Shown: positions 15,853-25,012 of the stretch, piece by piece
Position numbering within the stretch: position 1 is the first letter of the stretch
Layout: every line of letters begins with the position of its first letter
Origin: Nocardiopsis ganjiahuensis DSM 45031
GTDB lineage: Bacteria; Actinomycetota; Actinomycetes; Streptosporangiales; Streptosporangiaceae
Reading direction: 5' to 3'
Length of the DNA stretch: 64,000 nt
Assembly (NCBI RefSeq): GCF_000341085.1
Contig: NZ_ANBA01000002.1
Coordinates: forward strand, 372,001-436,000
Notes under the pieces: model-generated
Databases searched by the model: none
Told to the model about the DNA's origin: nothing
Seen by the model: only the letters and a program-made list of their open reading frames with translations
Translations under genes and position numbers: made by a program

Positions 15853-16896
15853 ATGACCACCACGACGAGCGTGATGCGCTCCGAGATCGCCGAACAGCCC
15901 GAGGCCCTGCGCCGCACATTCACCGAGCTACTGCCCCTGCGCGGCGAGATCGAGGCACTCGGCCGCACCACCAGACACGTCCTGTTCATCGCCCGCGGCT
16001 CCTCGGACAACGCCGCTGTCTACGGGAGCTACCTGCTCCAGGCGCACACCGGCCGCCTGGCCACGCTGGGCTCGCCCTCCATCGCGACCGCCTACGGCGC
16101 CAAGATCGACCTCTCGGGCGTCCTCGCCGTGGCCATCTCCCAGTCCGGCAGGACCGAGGAGATCGTCGAGACCATGCGCTGGGCCGCCGACTGCGGTGCC
16201 CGGACCGTCGGTGTCACCAACGGGGCGGACTCCCCGCTCGCCGCCGAGGCCGACGTCGCTCTGGTCACCCGGGCCGGGAACGAGCTGGCCGTCCCCGCCA
16301 CCAAGACCTACAACACGCAGCTGGCCGCCCTCGCGGTCCTCGCCCTGGGGCTGGGCGCCGACCTGGACGCCGGAGAGCTGGAGCTGGTCCCCGAGGGCAT
16401 CGAGCAGATCCTCGCGGCGCCCACGGACTCCCTGGAGGAGATCGTGGAGCGGATGGTCGCCGTGCAGGGCGCGGTGATCTCCGGGCGCGGCATGGCCTTC
16501 TCCACGGCCCTGGAGGCGGCGCTCAAGCTCAAGGAGGCCTGCTACCTGCACGCCATGGGACTGTCCTACGCCGACCTGCTGCACGGCCCGATCGCCGTGG
16601 TGGACCCGCGCACCCCGGCCCTGCTGGTCGCCGCACCCAGCGGCCCCACCCTGGAGGGCACGGTCGCCCTGGCCGAGCGGGTCCGCTCCGCGGGCGCCCC
16701 GGTGTTCGGTTTCGGCGGCGGTTCCGCCCTGGCCGCCGCGAGCGACCTGTCCGTGCCCGTCCCGGACGTGCCCGAGTGGGTGTCACCGATGAACCTCATC
16801 GTCCCCGCCCAGCTGCTCACCGAGCACCTCGCCCGCCGCCTGGGCTACAACCCCGACGTTCCGCGCGGGCTCAACAAGGTCACCCAGACCTCCTGA
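15853..16896 (+). CDS. SIS-domain protein, GlmS-isomerase-like (probable glucosamine-6-phosphate deaminase/isomerase)
   Basis: A 347-residue protein with two SIS domains like the C-terminal half of GlmS, but no glutaminase domain. Landmarks are LFIARGSSDNAAVYG (first domain), AISQSGRTEEIVETM, AGNELAVPATKTYNTQ, GRGMAFSTALEAALKLKE and the terminal PRGLNKVTQT. In GlcNAc loci such proteins (NagB-II type) convert glucosamine-6-P to fructose-6-P, which would finish the pathway begun by the PTS. GGAAGG precedes the ATG at 15853. Divergent from dasR with a shared operator. A terminator follows. An AgaS-like isomerase is the alternative. Confidence 0.8.
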   Translation: MTTTTSVMRSEIAEQPEALRRTFTELLPLRGEIEALGRTTRHVLFIARGSSDNAAVYGSYLLQAHTGRLATLGSPSIATAYGAKIDLSGVLAVAISQSGRTEEIVETMRWAADCGARTVGVTNGADSPLAAEADVALVTRAGNELAVPATKTYNTQLAALAVLALGLGADLDAGELELVPEGIEQILAAPTDSLEEIVERMVAVQGAVISGRGMAFSTALEAALKLKEACYLHAMGLSYADLLHGPIAVVDPRTPALLVAAPSGPTLEGTVALAERVRSAGAPVFGFGGGSALAAASDLSVPVPDVPEWVSPMNLIVPAQLLTEHLARRLGYNPDVPRGLNKVTQTS

Positions 16897-16948
16897 GACC
16901 GAACCCCTGAGCCGTCTCCGGGGACACCGCGACCCCGGTCCCCCACTC

Positions 16949-16987
16949 GGCCCGGCGCCCGCCCAACGGCGGCGCCGGGCCCCTTTC
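16949..16987 (+). terminator. Terminator after the SIS gene
   Basis: An 11-bp perfect stem, GGCCCGGCGCC with GGCGCCGGGCC, around an 11-nt loop is followed by CCTTTCT. It lies about 50 bp after the stop. Confidence 0.7.
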
Positions 16988-17130
16988 TGTCCGGTCCTCC
17001 CCCTTCGGCGCGGGAGCTGAAGAAAAGAAGTCGGAGAAGTTCGGCCGATGGTGTCGAGAAGCCGTGGCTGGTTCCGTCCCCGCTGTGAACGCGACCACAA
17101 TGGGTCGCACCAGCGTCGAGGAGAGACATC

Positions 17131-17538
17131 ATGGCCAAGTACCTTCTGCTCAAGCACTACCGGGGCGCCCCGGCCGCGATCAACAACGTGCCCATGGACC
17201 GGTGGACGCCCGAGGAGATCTCGGCCCACATCACGTACATGAACGACTTCGCGGCCCGGCTGGAGGAGACCGGCGAGTTCGTCGACGCCCAGGCGCTCGC
17301 CCCCGAGGGGACCTTCGTCCGGTACGACGGCGAGGGCCGCCCGCCGGTCACCGACGGCCCGTTCGCAGAGACCAAGGACCTCATCGCCGGGTGGATGGTG
17401 ATCGACGTCGACAGCCACGAACGCGCCGTCGAACTCGCCGGGGAGCTGTCGGCCGCTCCCGGGGCCGGCGGGGAACCCATCCACGAGTGGTTGGAGCTGC
17501 GCCCGTTCCTGACCGAACCGCCCACCGTCACGGAGTGA
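17131..17538 (+). CDS. YCII-related DGPF-motif protein, partner of the ECF42 sigma factor
   Basis: A 135-residue protein with a ferredoxin-like YCII fold. MAKYLLLKHYRG opens it and PPVTDGPFAETKDLIAGWMVIDV contains the DGPF motif that names the group. Such genes are almost always next to ECF42 sigma factors; their biochemical role is unknown. GGAGA precedes the ATG. The stop overlaps the sigma-factor GTG start (GTGA), indicating translational coupling. Confidence 0.88.
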   Translation: MAKYLLLKHYRGAPAAINNVPMDRWTPEEISAHITYMNDFAARLEETGEFVDAQALAPEGTFVRYDGEGRPPVTDGPFAETKDLIAGWMVIDVDSHERAVELAGELSAAPGAGGEPIHEWLELRPFLTEPPTVTE

Positions 17539-18695
17539 GCGCCGACGTGAACCCCGGAACGGACACCGCCCTGATCCGGGGCCTCACACCGGGCGTCCTC
17601 GCGATCCTCGTCCGCCGCGGAGCCGACTTCGCGACGGCCGAGGACGCCGTGCAGGAAGCGCTGGTCGAGGCGGTCCGCACCTGGCCGGCCGACCCGCCCC
17701 GGGACCCCAAGGGGTGGCTGGTCACCGTGGCCTGGCGCCGGTTCCTGGACACGGCCCGGGCGGAGACCTCCCGGCGCAGGCGCGAGGCGCTCGTCGACGA
17801 GGAACCCCGGCCCGGGCCCGCGCGCGCGGTGGACGACACGCTCCAGCTCTACTTCCTGTGCGCCCACCCCTCGTTGACGCCCTCGTCGGCGGTCGCGCTC
17901 ACGCTGCGCGCCGTCGGCGGGCTGACCACCCGCCAGATCTCCGAGGCCTACCTGGTGCCCGAGGCGACCATGGCGCAGCGCATCAGCCGGGCCAAGCGAA
18001 CCGTCTCCGGTGTGCGGTTCGACCGCCCCGGTGACGTCACCACCGTGCTGCGCGTCCTCTACCTGGTCTTCAACGAGGGCTACTCCGGGGACGTCGACCT
18101 CGCGGCCGAGGCCATCCGGCTCACCCGGCAGCTCGCGGCGGTGATCGACCACCCCGAGGTGGCGGGGCTGCTCGCCCTCATGCTGCTCCACCACGCCCGG
18201 CGCGCCGCCCGGACCGCTCCGGACGGGAGCCTCGTACCGCTCGACGAGCAGGACCGCGGCCGGTGGGACACCGGGGCGATCGCCGAGGGCGTCCGGATCC
18301 TCCAGGCGGCCCTGGCCCGCGACCGGCTGGGCGAGTTCCAGGCCCAGGCCGCCGTCGCCGCGCTGCACGCCGACGCGCCCACCGCCGAGGAGACCGACTG
18401 GCCGCAGATCGTGGAGTGGTACGACGAGCTCGTGGGGTTGACCGACAGCCCGGTGGTCCGGCTCAACCGCGCGGTGGCCGTCGGGGAGGCCGACGGGCCG
18501 CGCGCGGGCCTGGCGGCGCTCGCGGAGCTCGAGGACTCCCTCCCCCGGTACACGGCGGTCGCGGCCCATCTGCACGAACGCGACGGCGACCTGGAGGGCG
18601 CGGCGCGGCTGTACGCCGAGGCGGCCCGCAAGGCGACCAACCTCGCCGAGCGCGACCACCTGACCCGCAGGGCCGCCCGGATCAACACCCGCTGA
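17535..18695 (+). CDS. ECF42-group RNA polymerase sigma factor with C-terminal TPR-like extension
   Basis: A 386-residue sigma factor. Region 2 includes FATAEDAVQEALVEAVRTW and PKGWLVTVAWRRFLD. Region 4 includes LTTRQISEAYLVPEATMAQR and ISRAKRTV. About 200 further residues (LYLVFNEGYSG, then helical repeats ending in the NLAERDHLTRRAARI signature) form the TPR-like extension typical of ECF42. No anti-sigma factor is adjacent; regulation is thought to work through the extension. GTG 17535 overlaps the DGPF gene, and a second GTG ten bases on is out of the best frame context. Confidence 0.9.
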   Translation: MSADVNPGTDTALIRGLTPGVLAILVRRGADFATAEDAVQEALVEAVRTWPADPPRDPKGWLVTVAWRRFLDTARAETSRRRREALVDEEPRPGPARAVDDTLQLYFLCAHPSLTPSSAVALTLRAVGGLTTRQISEAYLVPEATMAQRISRAKRTVSGVRFDRPGDVTTVLRVLYLVFNEGYSGDVDLAAEAIRLTRQLAAVIDHPEVAGLLALMLLHHARRAARTAPDGSLVPLDEQDRGRWDTGAIAEGVRILQAALARDRLGEFQAQAAVAALHADAPTAEETDWPQIVEWYDELVGLTDSPVVRLNRAVAVGEADGPRAGLAALAELEDSLPRYTAVAAHLHERDGDLEGAARLYAEAARKATNLAERDHLTRRAARINTR

Positions 18696-18741
18696 CACGC
18701 GTGTGGGCGCGGCCCCGAAGGGACCGCGCCCACACGCGTGT
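18695..18741. terminator. Bidirectional terminator between the sigma factor and secA
   Basis: A perfect 18-bp inverted repeat, 18695-18712 with 18724-18741, closes around CCCCGAAGGGA-type loop bases that can pair further. It lies between convergent stops and overlaps the sigma-factor stop codon. Confidence 0.8.
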
Positions 18742-18760
18742 TCTCGGTGCTCCTCAGCGG

Positions 18761-21607
18761 CTACTTGGCCGTGGGGTCACCGTGGCACTTCTTGTACTTC
18801 TTGCCCGAGCCGCAGGGGCAGGGGGAGTTGCGGGCGGTACCCGCGTACTCGTTGTCCACGGTCTCGCTGTGCTGCTCGACGGTGCCGTCCTCGCTCGGCG
18901 CGGAGTACTGGAGCCGGTTCGGCTGGTCCTCGCCGAATCCGGGGACCACCACGTCCTCGGCGGGCTCCGCCTCCTCGGCGGGCGCGTCGGCCTCCGCGGC
19001 CTCGGTGTCCTCCTGGACGGCGGTGGCGACGGCGGCCGCACCGGTGGCCCCGCCGACCGCGGCGGCGGTCTGCGCGGCGGCGGAGGCGGTGATGGTCGGC
19101 TCGTCCTTCTTGCGGACCTGGACCTCGACGTTGAAGAGGAAGCCGACAGACTCCTCCTTGATGGCCTCCAGCATCTGCTGGAACATGTCGAAGCCCTCGC
19201 GCTGGAACTCGATCAGCGGGTTGCGCTGGGCCATCGCGCGCAGGCCGATGCCCTCCTGGAGATAGTCCATCTCGTAGAGGTGCTCACGCCACTTGCGGTC
19301 CATCACCTGGAGGATGACGCGGCGCTCGACCTCGCGCATCGCCTCCTCGCCCAGGTCGGACTCGCGGGCGTCGTAGGCGGCCTTGGCGTCCTCGACCACC
19401 TGGGTGGCGATGAGTTCGCCGGTCAGGGTGTGGAGGTCGCCGTTCTGCTCGATGAACTCGTCGACGGTGAAGCTGATCGGGTAGACCTGCTTGAACGCCC
19501 GCCAGAGCTTGTCGAGGTCCCACTCGTCCGGGTCGCCCTGGGCGGTCTCCTCCACGACGTAGCCGCGGAGCACCTCCTCCAGCATCTCCACGACCTGGTC
19601 GCGCAGGTCCTGGCCCTCGAGCACCTTGCGGCGCTCGGCGTAGATGACCTTGCGCTGGCGGTTGAGGACCTCGTCGTACTTGAGGACGTTCTTGCGGATC
19701 TCGAAGTTCTGCGTCTCGACCTGGCCCTGGGCGGAGGCGATCGCCTTGCTCACCATGCCGGACTCGATCGGCTGGTCGTCCGGGATGTTCAGCTGGTTCA
19801 TGAACACCTCCAGACGACTGGAGTTGAACAGACGCAGCAGGTCGTCCTGGAGCGACAGGTAGAAACGGGAGATACCCGGGTCACCCTGACGGCCGGAACG
19901 GCCGCGGAGCTGGTTGTCGATCCGGCGCGACTCGTGGCGCTCGGTGCCGAGCACGTACAGACCGCCGGCCTCGACGACCTTCTCGTGCTCCTCCTCGAAC
20001 TCAGCGGTGGCCTTCTCCAGGGCCTCGGGCCAGGCCGCCTCGTACTCCTCCGGGGTCTCCAGCGGGGACAGGCCGCGGTTCTGGAGCTCCTCGTTGGCGA
20101 TGAAGTCGGGGTTGCCGCCCAGCATGATGTCGGTACCGCGACCGGCCATGTTGGTGGCCACGGTGACGCTGCCGAGCTTGCCCGCGCGGGCGATGATCGA
20201 GGCCTCACGGGCGTGGTTCTTCGCGTTGAGGACCTCGTGCGGGACGCCCTCGCGCTTGAGCATCCGGGAGAGGAGCTCGGACTTCTCGACGCTGGTCGTA
20301 CCGACCAGGACCGGCTGTCCCTCCTCGTGGCGCTCGGCGATGTCCTCGGCCACGGCCTGGAACTTGGCGTCCTCGTGCTTGTAGACGACATCCTTGACGT
20401 CCTCGCGGACCATCGGCTTGTTGGTGGGGATGGGGACCACACCGACGCCGTAGGTCTGGGTGAACTCCGCCGCCTCGGTCTGGGCGGTACCGGTCATACC
20501 GCAGAGCTTCTCGTAGAGGCGGAAGTAGTTCTGGAGCGTGACCTTGGCGAGAGTCTGGTTCTCGTCCTTGATCTTGACGCGTTCCTTGGCCTCGATGGCC
20601 TGGTGCATGCCCTCGTTGTAGCGGCGACCCGCGAGGACTCGTCCGGTGAACTCGTCGACGATGAGGACCTCACCGTCCTTGACGATGTACTCCTTGTCCT
20701 TGCGGTACAGCTCCTTGGCCTTGAGGGAGTTGTTGAGGAAGCTGATCAGCGGGGTGTTGACGGCCTCGTAGAGGTTGTCGATCCCCAGCCAGTCCTCCAC
20801 CTTGGCCACACCGGACTCGGTGATGCCGACGGTGCGCTTCTTCTCGTCGACCTCGTAGTCGGTCTCCTTCTTCAGGCGGGGCGCGATCTTCGCGAACTCG
20901 GCGTACCAGCGCGAGTTCTGCTCGGAGGGGCCGCTGATGATCAGCGGGGTGCGCGCCTCGTCGATGAGGATGGAGTCGACCTCGTCGACCAGGGCGAAGA
21001 AGTGCTCGCGTTGGACCGTGTCCTTGAGCGAGAGCGCCATGTTGTCGCGCAGGTAGTCGAAACCGAACTCGTTGTTCGTTCCGTAGGTGATGTCGGCCTG
21101 GTAGGCCTTGCGGCGGGCCTCCGCGGTCATCTGCGGTCCGACCACGCCGACCTCGAGCCCGAGGAAGTGGAAGATGCGGCCCAGGTTCTGGGCGTCGCGT
21201 CGGGCGAGGTAGTCGTTGGTGGTGATGACGTGGGCGCCCTTGCCCGCGAGGGCGTTCAGGTACACCGCGAGGCTTCCGGTCAGGGTCTTGCCCTCACCGG
21301 TCTTCATCTCGGCGATGTTGCCCAGGTGCAGGGCGGCCGCGCCCATGATCTGAACGTCGAAGGGTCGCTGGCCCAGGGTGCGCTTGGCCGCCTCGCGGAC
21401 GGTCGCGAAGGCCTCGGGGAGCAGGTCGTCCAGGGACTCCCCGTCCTCGTGGCGCTCCTTGTACTCCTGGGTCAGGTCGCGCAGTTCCTCGTCGCTGAGG
21501 TCGACGTAGTCGTCCTCGAGGGCGTTGACCTGGTCCTTCAACTTCTTGAGCCGGCGCAGGATCTTACCTTCACCCGCGCGCAGGAGCTTGTCGAGTATGC
21601 CTGGCAC
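18761..21607 (-). CDS. secA: Preprotein translocase ATPase SecA
   Basis: Motor ATPase driving Sec-dependent export through SecYEG. The 948-residue protein has Walker A MKTGEGKT (102-108), DEVD (208-211), the helicase-like [25 protein letters not shown], and the C-terminal zinc motif [15 protein letters not shown] after an acidic, Ala-rich linker. The length fits SecA1. The GTG start at 21607 has GAGGAG ten bases upstream. It heads the conserved actinobacterial run that continues upstream with hpf, comF, lpqB, mtrB and mtrA. The linker before the zinc motif is long and low-complexity. Confidence 0.98.
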   Translation of the reverse strand: MPGILDKLLRAGEGKILRRLKKLKDQVNALEDDYVDLSDEELRDLTQEYKERHEDGESLDDLLPEAFATVREAAKRTLGQRPFDVQIMGAAALHLGNIAEMKTGEGKTLTGSLAVYLNALAGKGAHVITTNDYLARRDAQNLGRIFHFLGLEVGVVGPQMTAEARRKAYQADITYGTNNEFGFDYLRDNMALSLKDTVQREHFFALVDEVDSILIDEARTPLIISGPSEQNSRWYAEFAKIAPRLKKETDYEVDEKKRTVGITESGVAKVEDWLGIDNLYEAVNTPLISFLNNSLKAKELYRKDKEYIVKDGEVLIVDEFTGRVLAGRRYNEGMHQAIEAKERVKIKDENQTLAKVTLQNYFRLYEKLCGMTGTAQTEAAEFTQTYGVGVVPIPTNKPMVREDVKDVVYKHEDAKFQAVAEDIAERHEEGQPVLVGTTSVEKSELLSRMLKREGVPHEVLNAKNHAREASIIARAGKLGSVTVATNMAGRGTDIMLGGNPDFIANEELQNRGLSPLETPEEYEAAWPEALEKATAEFEEEHEKVVEAGGLYVLGTERHESRRIDNQLRGRSGRQGDPGISRFYLSLQDDLLRLFNSSRLEVFMNQLNIPDDQPIESGMVSKAIASAQGQVETQNFEIRKNVLKYDEVLNRQRKVIYAERRKVLEGQDLRDQVVEMLEEVLRGYVVEETAQGDPDEWDLDKLWRAFKQVYPISFTVDEFIEQNGDLHTLTGELIATQVVEDAKAAYDARESDLGEEAMREVERRVILQVMDRKWREHLYEMDYLQEGIGLRAMAQRNPLIEFQREGFDMFQQMLEAIKEESVGFLFNVEVQVRKKDEPTITASAAAQTAAAVGGATGAAAVATAVQEDTEAAEADAPAEEAEPAEDVVVPGFGEDQPNRLQYSAPSEDGTVEQHSETVDNEYAGTARNSPCPCGSGKKYKKCHGDPTAK

Positions 21608-21936
21608 TTCCTATGCGCTCCTCGCAGATCGCGGTTGGCTCCACCGGAGGGGGTGGAGAGTCAGATCTAGGCCCGCTGACCGCTTCCCGTGGCAACGGAG
21701 GTCAGGGGGAATCCTGGGTCCTCGGGCCTACATCCTAGAGGACCCGGAACCGCTTCCCGTCCTCCCGACAAACGAGTGGGATGGGTATAGATGTTCCCGC
21801 CCTTTTCATGATGTTTGTGCAGACTCGCGCAATTCTCCGGGTAGTGCAATGGGAGAGAGGCGGTTCCGGACGTTTGCGCGTCAGAGCGATCGGTCCGAGT
21901 ACCGCCGAACGCAACAGCGTCCCCAGGGGGATCACC
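21608..21936. other. Divergent promoter region of secA and a small membrane protein
   Basis: This 329-bp gap between divergent starts is AT-richer around 21780-21850. Candidate -10 hexamers exist on both strands (for example TATACC and TAGGAT on the minus strand), but none has a convincing -35. I see no gene or structured RNA. Confidence 0.4.
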
Positions 21937-22437
21937 ATGCCGACGAAGAGAGAACGCCGACGAACCTCGAACCCGAAGGACGAGTCCACCCGCCTTCCGG
22001 AAACCCCGGTCGACGCCGTCGACGAGTTCGTCGAGGGGAAACGTCCGACCGTCCTCGGCCCCAAGGACGAGGACGACCCCGGGCTCGGGTGGGAGCGACA
22101 CCACCCCACCGAGGAGGAGCAGTCCCGCCGAGGACGGATCCGGGGTTTCCAGCGCCAGGGCGGTTCCCTCGCCCCCACCAACGGGCACCGGGGCAGCGCG
22201 GCCTCCTGGGCCTGTGTCGCCCTCGCCGTGGGGGGTTTCGCCCTCGGCGGCCTGGCGATCGTGCTCGACTGGTCGATCCCGCTCCTGGTGGCGGCCGGGG
22301 TCCTGATGGCCGCGGCGGCCGTGGTGGCCGTGGTCTTCGACATCCTCAGCGATGTGGTGCTCGACCCCCCGCGTTACGAGGCGGAGGAACCGCACCAGAC
22401 GCCGCTGCACCACATCAAGCAGGAGGAGGAGACCTGA
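21937..22437 (+). CDS. Conserved hypothetical two-helix membrane protein
   Basis: A 166-residue protein. Residues 1-85 are charged and probably disordered (KRERRRTSNPKDEST, then an Asp/Glu/His-rich stretch). Two adjacent hydrophobic helices (about 92-140: SWACVALAVGGFALGGLAIVL and LLVAAGVLMAAAAVVAVVF) form a hairpin. A short acidic cytosolic tail ends HHIKQEEET. The ATG at 21937 follows AGGGGG. It is convergent with hpf across a strong terminator. I do not recognise a named family. Confidence 0.65.
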   Translation: MPTKRERRRTSNPKDESTRLPETPVDAVDEFVEGKRPTVLGPKDEDDPGLGWERHHPTEEEQSRRGRIRGFQRQGGSLAPTNGHRGSAASWACVALAVGGFALGGLAIVLDWSIPLLVAAGVLMAAAAVVAVVFDILSDVVLDPPRYEAEEPHQTPLHHIKQEEET

Positions 22438-22485
22438 CCGGCGGCCGTCCGGCCCGCGCCCGACCACGACACGGGCCACGACAGG

Positions 22486-22516
22486 ACCGCGGCGGGCCTC
22501 TCGGGCCCGCCGCGGT
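22486..22516. terminator. Bidirectional terminator between the membrane protein gene and hpf
   Basis: A perfect 13-bp stem, ACCGCGGCGGGCC with GGCCCGCCGCGGT, has a 5-nt TCTCG loop and lies between convergent stops. Confidence 0.75.
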
Positions 22517-22567
22517 GCGCGTTCGGCTCTCCCACCTCCCGTGCGGGGGATGTCGGGAGACGGGGTG

Positions 22568-23239
22568 CTAGTCCACGAGCCTGAGAACGCCGTAGTTGAA
22601 TCCCTTACGGCGGTAGACGACGCTCGGGGTGTCGTTGACCTCGTCATGGAAGAGGTAGAAGTCGTGTCCGACGAGTTCCATCTCCATCAACGCCTGGTCG
22701 ATGCTCATCGGCTTGGCCCGGTGGAACTTCTCCCGCACGATCACGGGAACGTCCCCCTGGGTGTCGAGTTCCACGAACTCGTCGGAGAAACGGTCGTCGA
22801 CCTCGACGCCGTCGATCTCCTCGTCCCCACTGCGCTGGGCGGGGGGCGCCTCGGCTGATGTCGGGGTGGGTGAGGGCAGATCCCCGGGGAGATCGGCGGT
22901 AGCAGCCGCGACGGAGACCGGAGTGCGATTGCCGCGGTGGACCTTGCGGCGGTCCGCGGACTTGCGGAGTCGGGCCTCGATCTTGTCGATCGCGAGGTCG
23001 AGAGCGCCGTGACGGTCCACGGATGCAGCCTCGCTCCTGATGACCGGGCCGTCGGAGTGGATGGTCAGTTCAACCCGCTCGCGGACGTCGGCGAGCTTGG
23101 GGTTGCGCTCCTGGGACACCTCCACATCGACGCTCATGCCCTTCCGCTCCCACTTGGAGAGCCTGTCGAGCTTGTTCTCGACGTGCTGTCGGAACTTCTC
23201 ACTCACGCCGGTGCGTCGACCTTTGACGATGATGTCCAT
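22568..23239 (-). CDS. hpf: Ribosome hibernation promoting factor, long form
   Basis: Dimerises 70S ribosomes into inactive 100S particles during stress. The 223-residue protein has the N-terminal ribosome-binding domain (MDIIVKGRRTGVSEKFRQHV ... AIDKIEARLRKSADRRK), a Pro/Ala linker, and the C-terminal dimerisation domain (VREKFHRAKPMSIDQALMEM ... GHDFYLFHDE). The ATG at 23239 follows GAAGGGGG; the long upstream frame has no coding bias. The gene has an unusually long upstream gap of about 790 bp. Confidence 0.95.
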   Translation of the reverse strand: MDIIVKGRRTGVSEKFRQHVENKLDRLSKWERKGMSVDVEVSQERNPKLADVRERVELTIHSDGPVIRSEAASVDRHGALDLAIDKIEARLRKSADRRKVHRGNRTPVSVAAATADLPGDLPSPTPTSAEAPPAQRSGDEEIDGVEVDDRFSDEFVELDTQGDVPVIVREKFHRAKPMSIDQALMEMELVGHDFYLFHDEVNDTPSVVYRRKGFNYGVLRLVD

Positions 23240-24030
23240 AGGACCCCCTTCATCGCGTGGCCGCCGTGAAGGCGACGGCCAGGCTGGCTCTGCTCCCCTC
23301 CTGCGGTGGGGAGGGTGTGACGCGCTAGCCCCCTTCCGTCTGTGTCCCGTTCTTTTCCGGGCCACGACTCGGTTGGAAGTGCGTATACCCATCAGAGGCA
23401 GGGTCATCACGCGCCCCAGGGACACGATTACCCGGGACCCCTGAACTGGGAAGAAAGATGTTTGACCCGTTTGAGGCGATTCGCTCACCGGGCGCGGAGG
23501 CCCTGGTGGACAGGTCTTGGCCGACGGGGACCCGGGGGGCGGGAGTCCGGGCCGGGAGGACTCGGGTGGAACGGACACCGAGGGGCCGGGTGGGGGTCCG
23601 CGCCCCCGGAGCTCTCGCTCCGGGAACGACGGACCCCCGCACGTCGGCATGCCACCCGTCCGGCCGACCTGGTCTTCGTCCCCACATCCGCCTGCTGAGA
23701 GTTTCGCCGCTCTTATCCGCGACTACTGCTCTTCTCCCTGTCATGAGGGACATCGGGACCCTCCGCGGGGCAGGACTTACCTCTAAGGCGCACCGTGATC
23801 GGTCGACGAAAAGTCGCCTTACGTGGGCCGTTTCGCCTGCGCCTGGCATCGGCTTGCCGGAGTCGCTCCTCGGTGTTCCCGAGGGCTCTGAAAATCCGGC
23901 GCAACCACGGACCCGGACGGGTGCCATACCTGGACCGTAACCTGTCCCAGCGCGGATGTCAGGTAGCGAACGGAGTCCCAAGCGCCCGGCAAGCGACGCA
24001 AACCCTTGCGAACAGGCATCTTTCGCCTGT
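23240..24030 (-). other. Long gene-free region upstream of hpf
   Basis: About 790 bp without a supportable gene. Composition is less GC-biased than coding DNA, and frames on both strands are Arg/Pro-rich with no start context or family similarity. A hairpin, GAACAGGC-ATCTTTC-GCCTGTTC (24010-24032), overlaps the comF stop and may terminate it. The remainder probably holds the hpf promoters and a leader RNA. I could not match a known riboswitch consensus. Confidence 0.5.
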
Positions 24031-24858
24031 TCAGGGGGGTTTGTAAAACCTTCTTTCCGGCACCCTCCGAATGACCGGATACGGACGCTCCGAAGGTCGG
24101 GAGCGCTCGGCCAGCACCAGGGCGCCCACCACCTCGGCGCCCTCCTCGCGCAGGGCGCGGGCCGCTTCGGCGACCGTGGCGCCGGTGGTGAGTACATCGT
24201 CCACCACGACCACCCTGCGCCCGCGCAGATCCCACCGACCCCGCTCAGATGCCCGTCCGCGCCCCTGAAAGGGCCCTGGCGGCCTCGGCGCCGCGGTGAA
24301 GGCCCCCAGACGATTGGCCAGGCGTTCCGAGCGCCCCAGGCCCACCTGGGGCCGCGCTCGACGCCGGTAGCGCAGCACCGGGGCGACCCCGCCCACCATC
24401 CCGGGCCCGGCCCGTCGGGCACAGGCCCGCGCCAGCCGGACGACCGGACCGTGCCGGGCCGAGGCCCCGAGGCGTCCCGGAACCGGTACCAGCAGCGTGT
24501 CCGGGGCCGCCCACCCCGAGACGCGGTAGGCGGCGGCCAGCCGCTCCCCCAGGGGTTCCGTCAGCTGTTCGTCCCCGCGCTCCTTGTGGGCGAGCAGGAC
24601 CCGCCGGTGGTGTCCGGCGTAGGGACCGGACGCCCAGACCGGCGGGCAGCGCTCACGCGGATCCGCCCGGTGCGGTCGGCGCTCCAGCACGGTGCGGCAG
24701 ATCCCGCAGAGGGGGCCGTCCGGGCCGGAGCAGCCCGCGCAGGCGCGCGGCAGCAGCAGTTCGAGCAGGGGGTCGAGAAGGAGGGCGAGGAGGCGGCGCA
24801 CCAGGGAGGGCACACCGGGCGTCCGCCGCCCGCGGGGGGCACCGGTCCGTTGGTCCAT
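24031..24858 (-). CDS. comF: ComF family phosphoribosyltransferase-like protein
   Basis: A roughly 275-residue protein with the ComF architecture. A short N-terminal zinc-finger-like segment (CAGCSGPDGPLCGIC) is followed by a PRTase fold with HKERGDEQLTEPLGERL, LLVPVPGRLGASARHG and the PRPP-binding VVVVDDVLTTGATVAEA. ComF proteins are linked to DNA uptake or single-strand DNA handling in other bacteria; the role in actinomycetes is unclear. Start uncertain: ATG 24858 with GGAG close by, or GTG 24918. Position between lpqB and hpf matches the conserved synteny. Confidence 0.85.
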   Translation of the reverse strand: MDQRTGAPRGRRTPGVPSLVRRLLALLLDPLLELLLPRACAGCSGPDGPLCGICRTVLERRPHRADPRERCPPVWASGPYAGHHRRVLLAHKERGDEQLTEPLGERLAAAYRVSGWAAPDTLLVPVPGRLGASARHGPVVRLARACARRAGPGMVGGVAPVLRYRRRARPQVGLGRSERLANRLGAFTAAPRPPGPFQGRGRASERGRWDLRGRRVVVVDDVLTTGATVAEAARALREEGAEVVGALVLAERSRPSERPYPVIRRVPERRFYKPP

Positions 24859-25012
24859 GTCTCCAGCATCGGCTGCTCCGGCCGCCCGCGCCAGCGCCGT
24901 TCCCCAGCCTGTGGACAACTCGGCCCCCCGCAGGAAGACCTGCCCCGGGACCGGGGCGGAACGGGCGCGGCGGGTCCGGAAGGATCCGCGGGAGCAACCA
25001 GGGGAACAGGCC

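Noticed and set aside
18263-21670. More than 1100-codon plus-strand open frame opposite secA
   Set aside because: Shadow of secA; Leu/Val/Asp-rich translation with no domain.
23458-23940. Plus-strand open frame in the hpf upstream region
   Set aside because: Arg/Pro/Gly-rich with no RBS, no domain and GC distribution unlike coding DNA.
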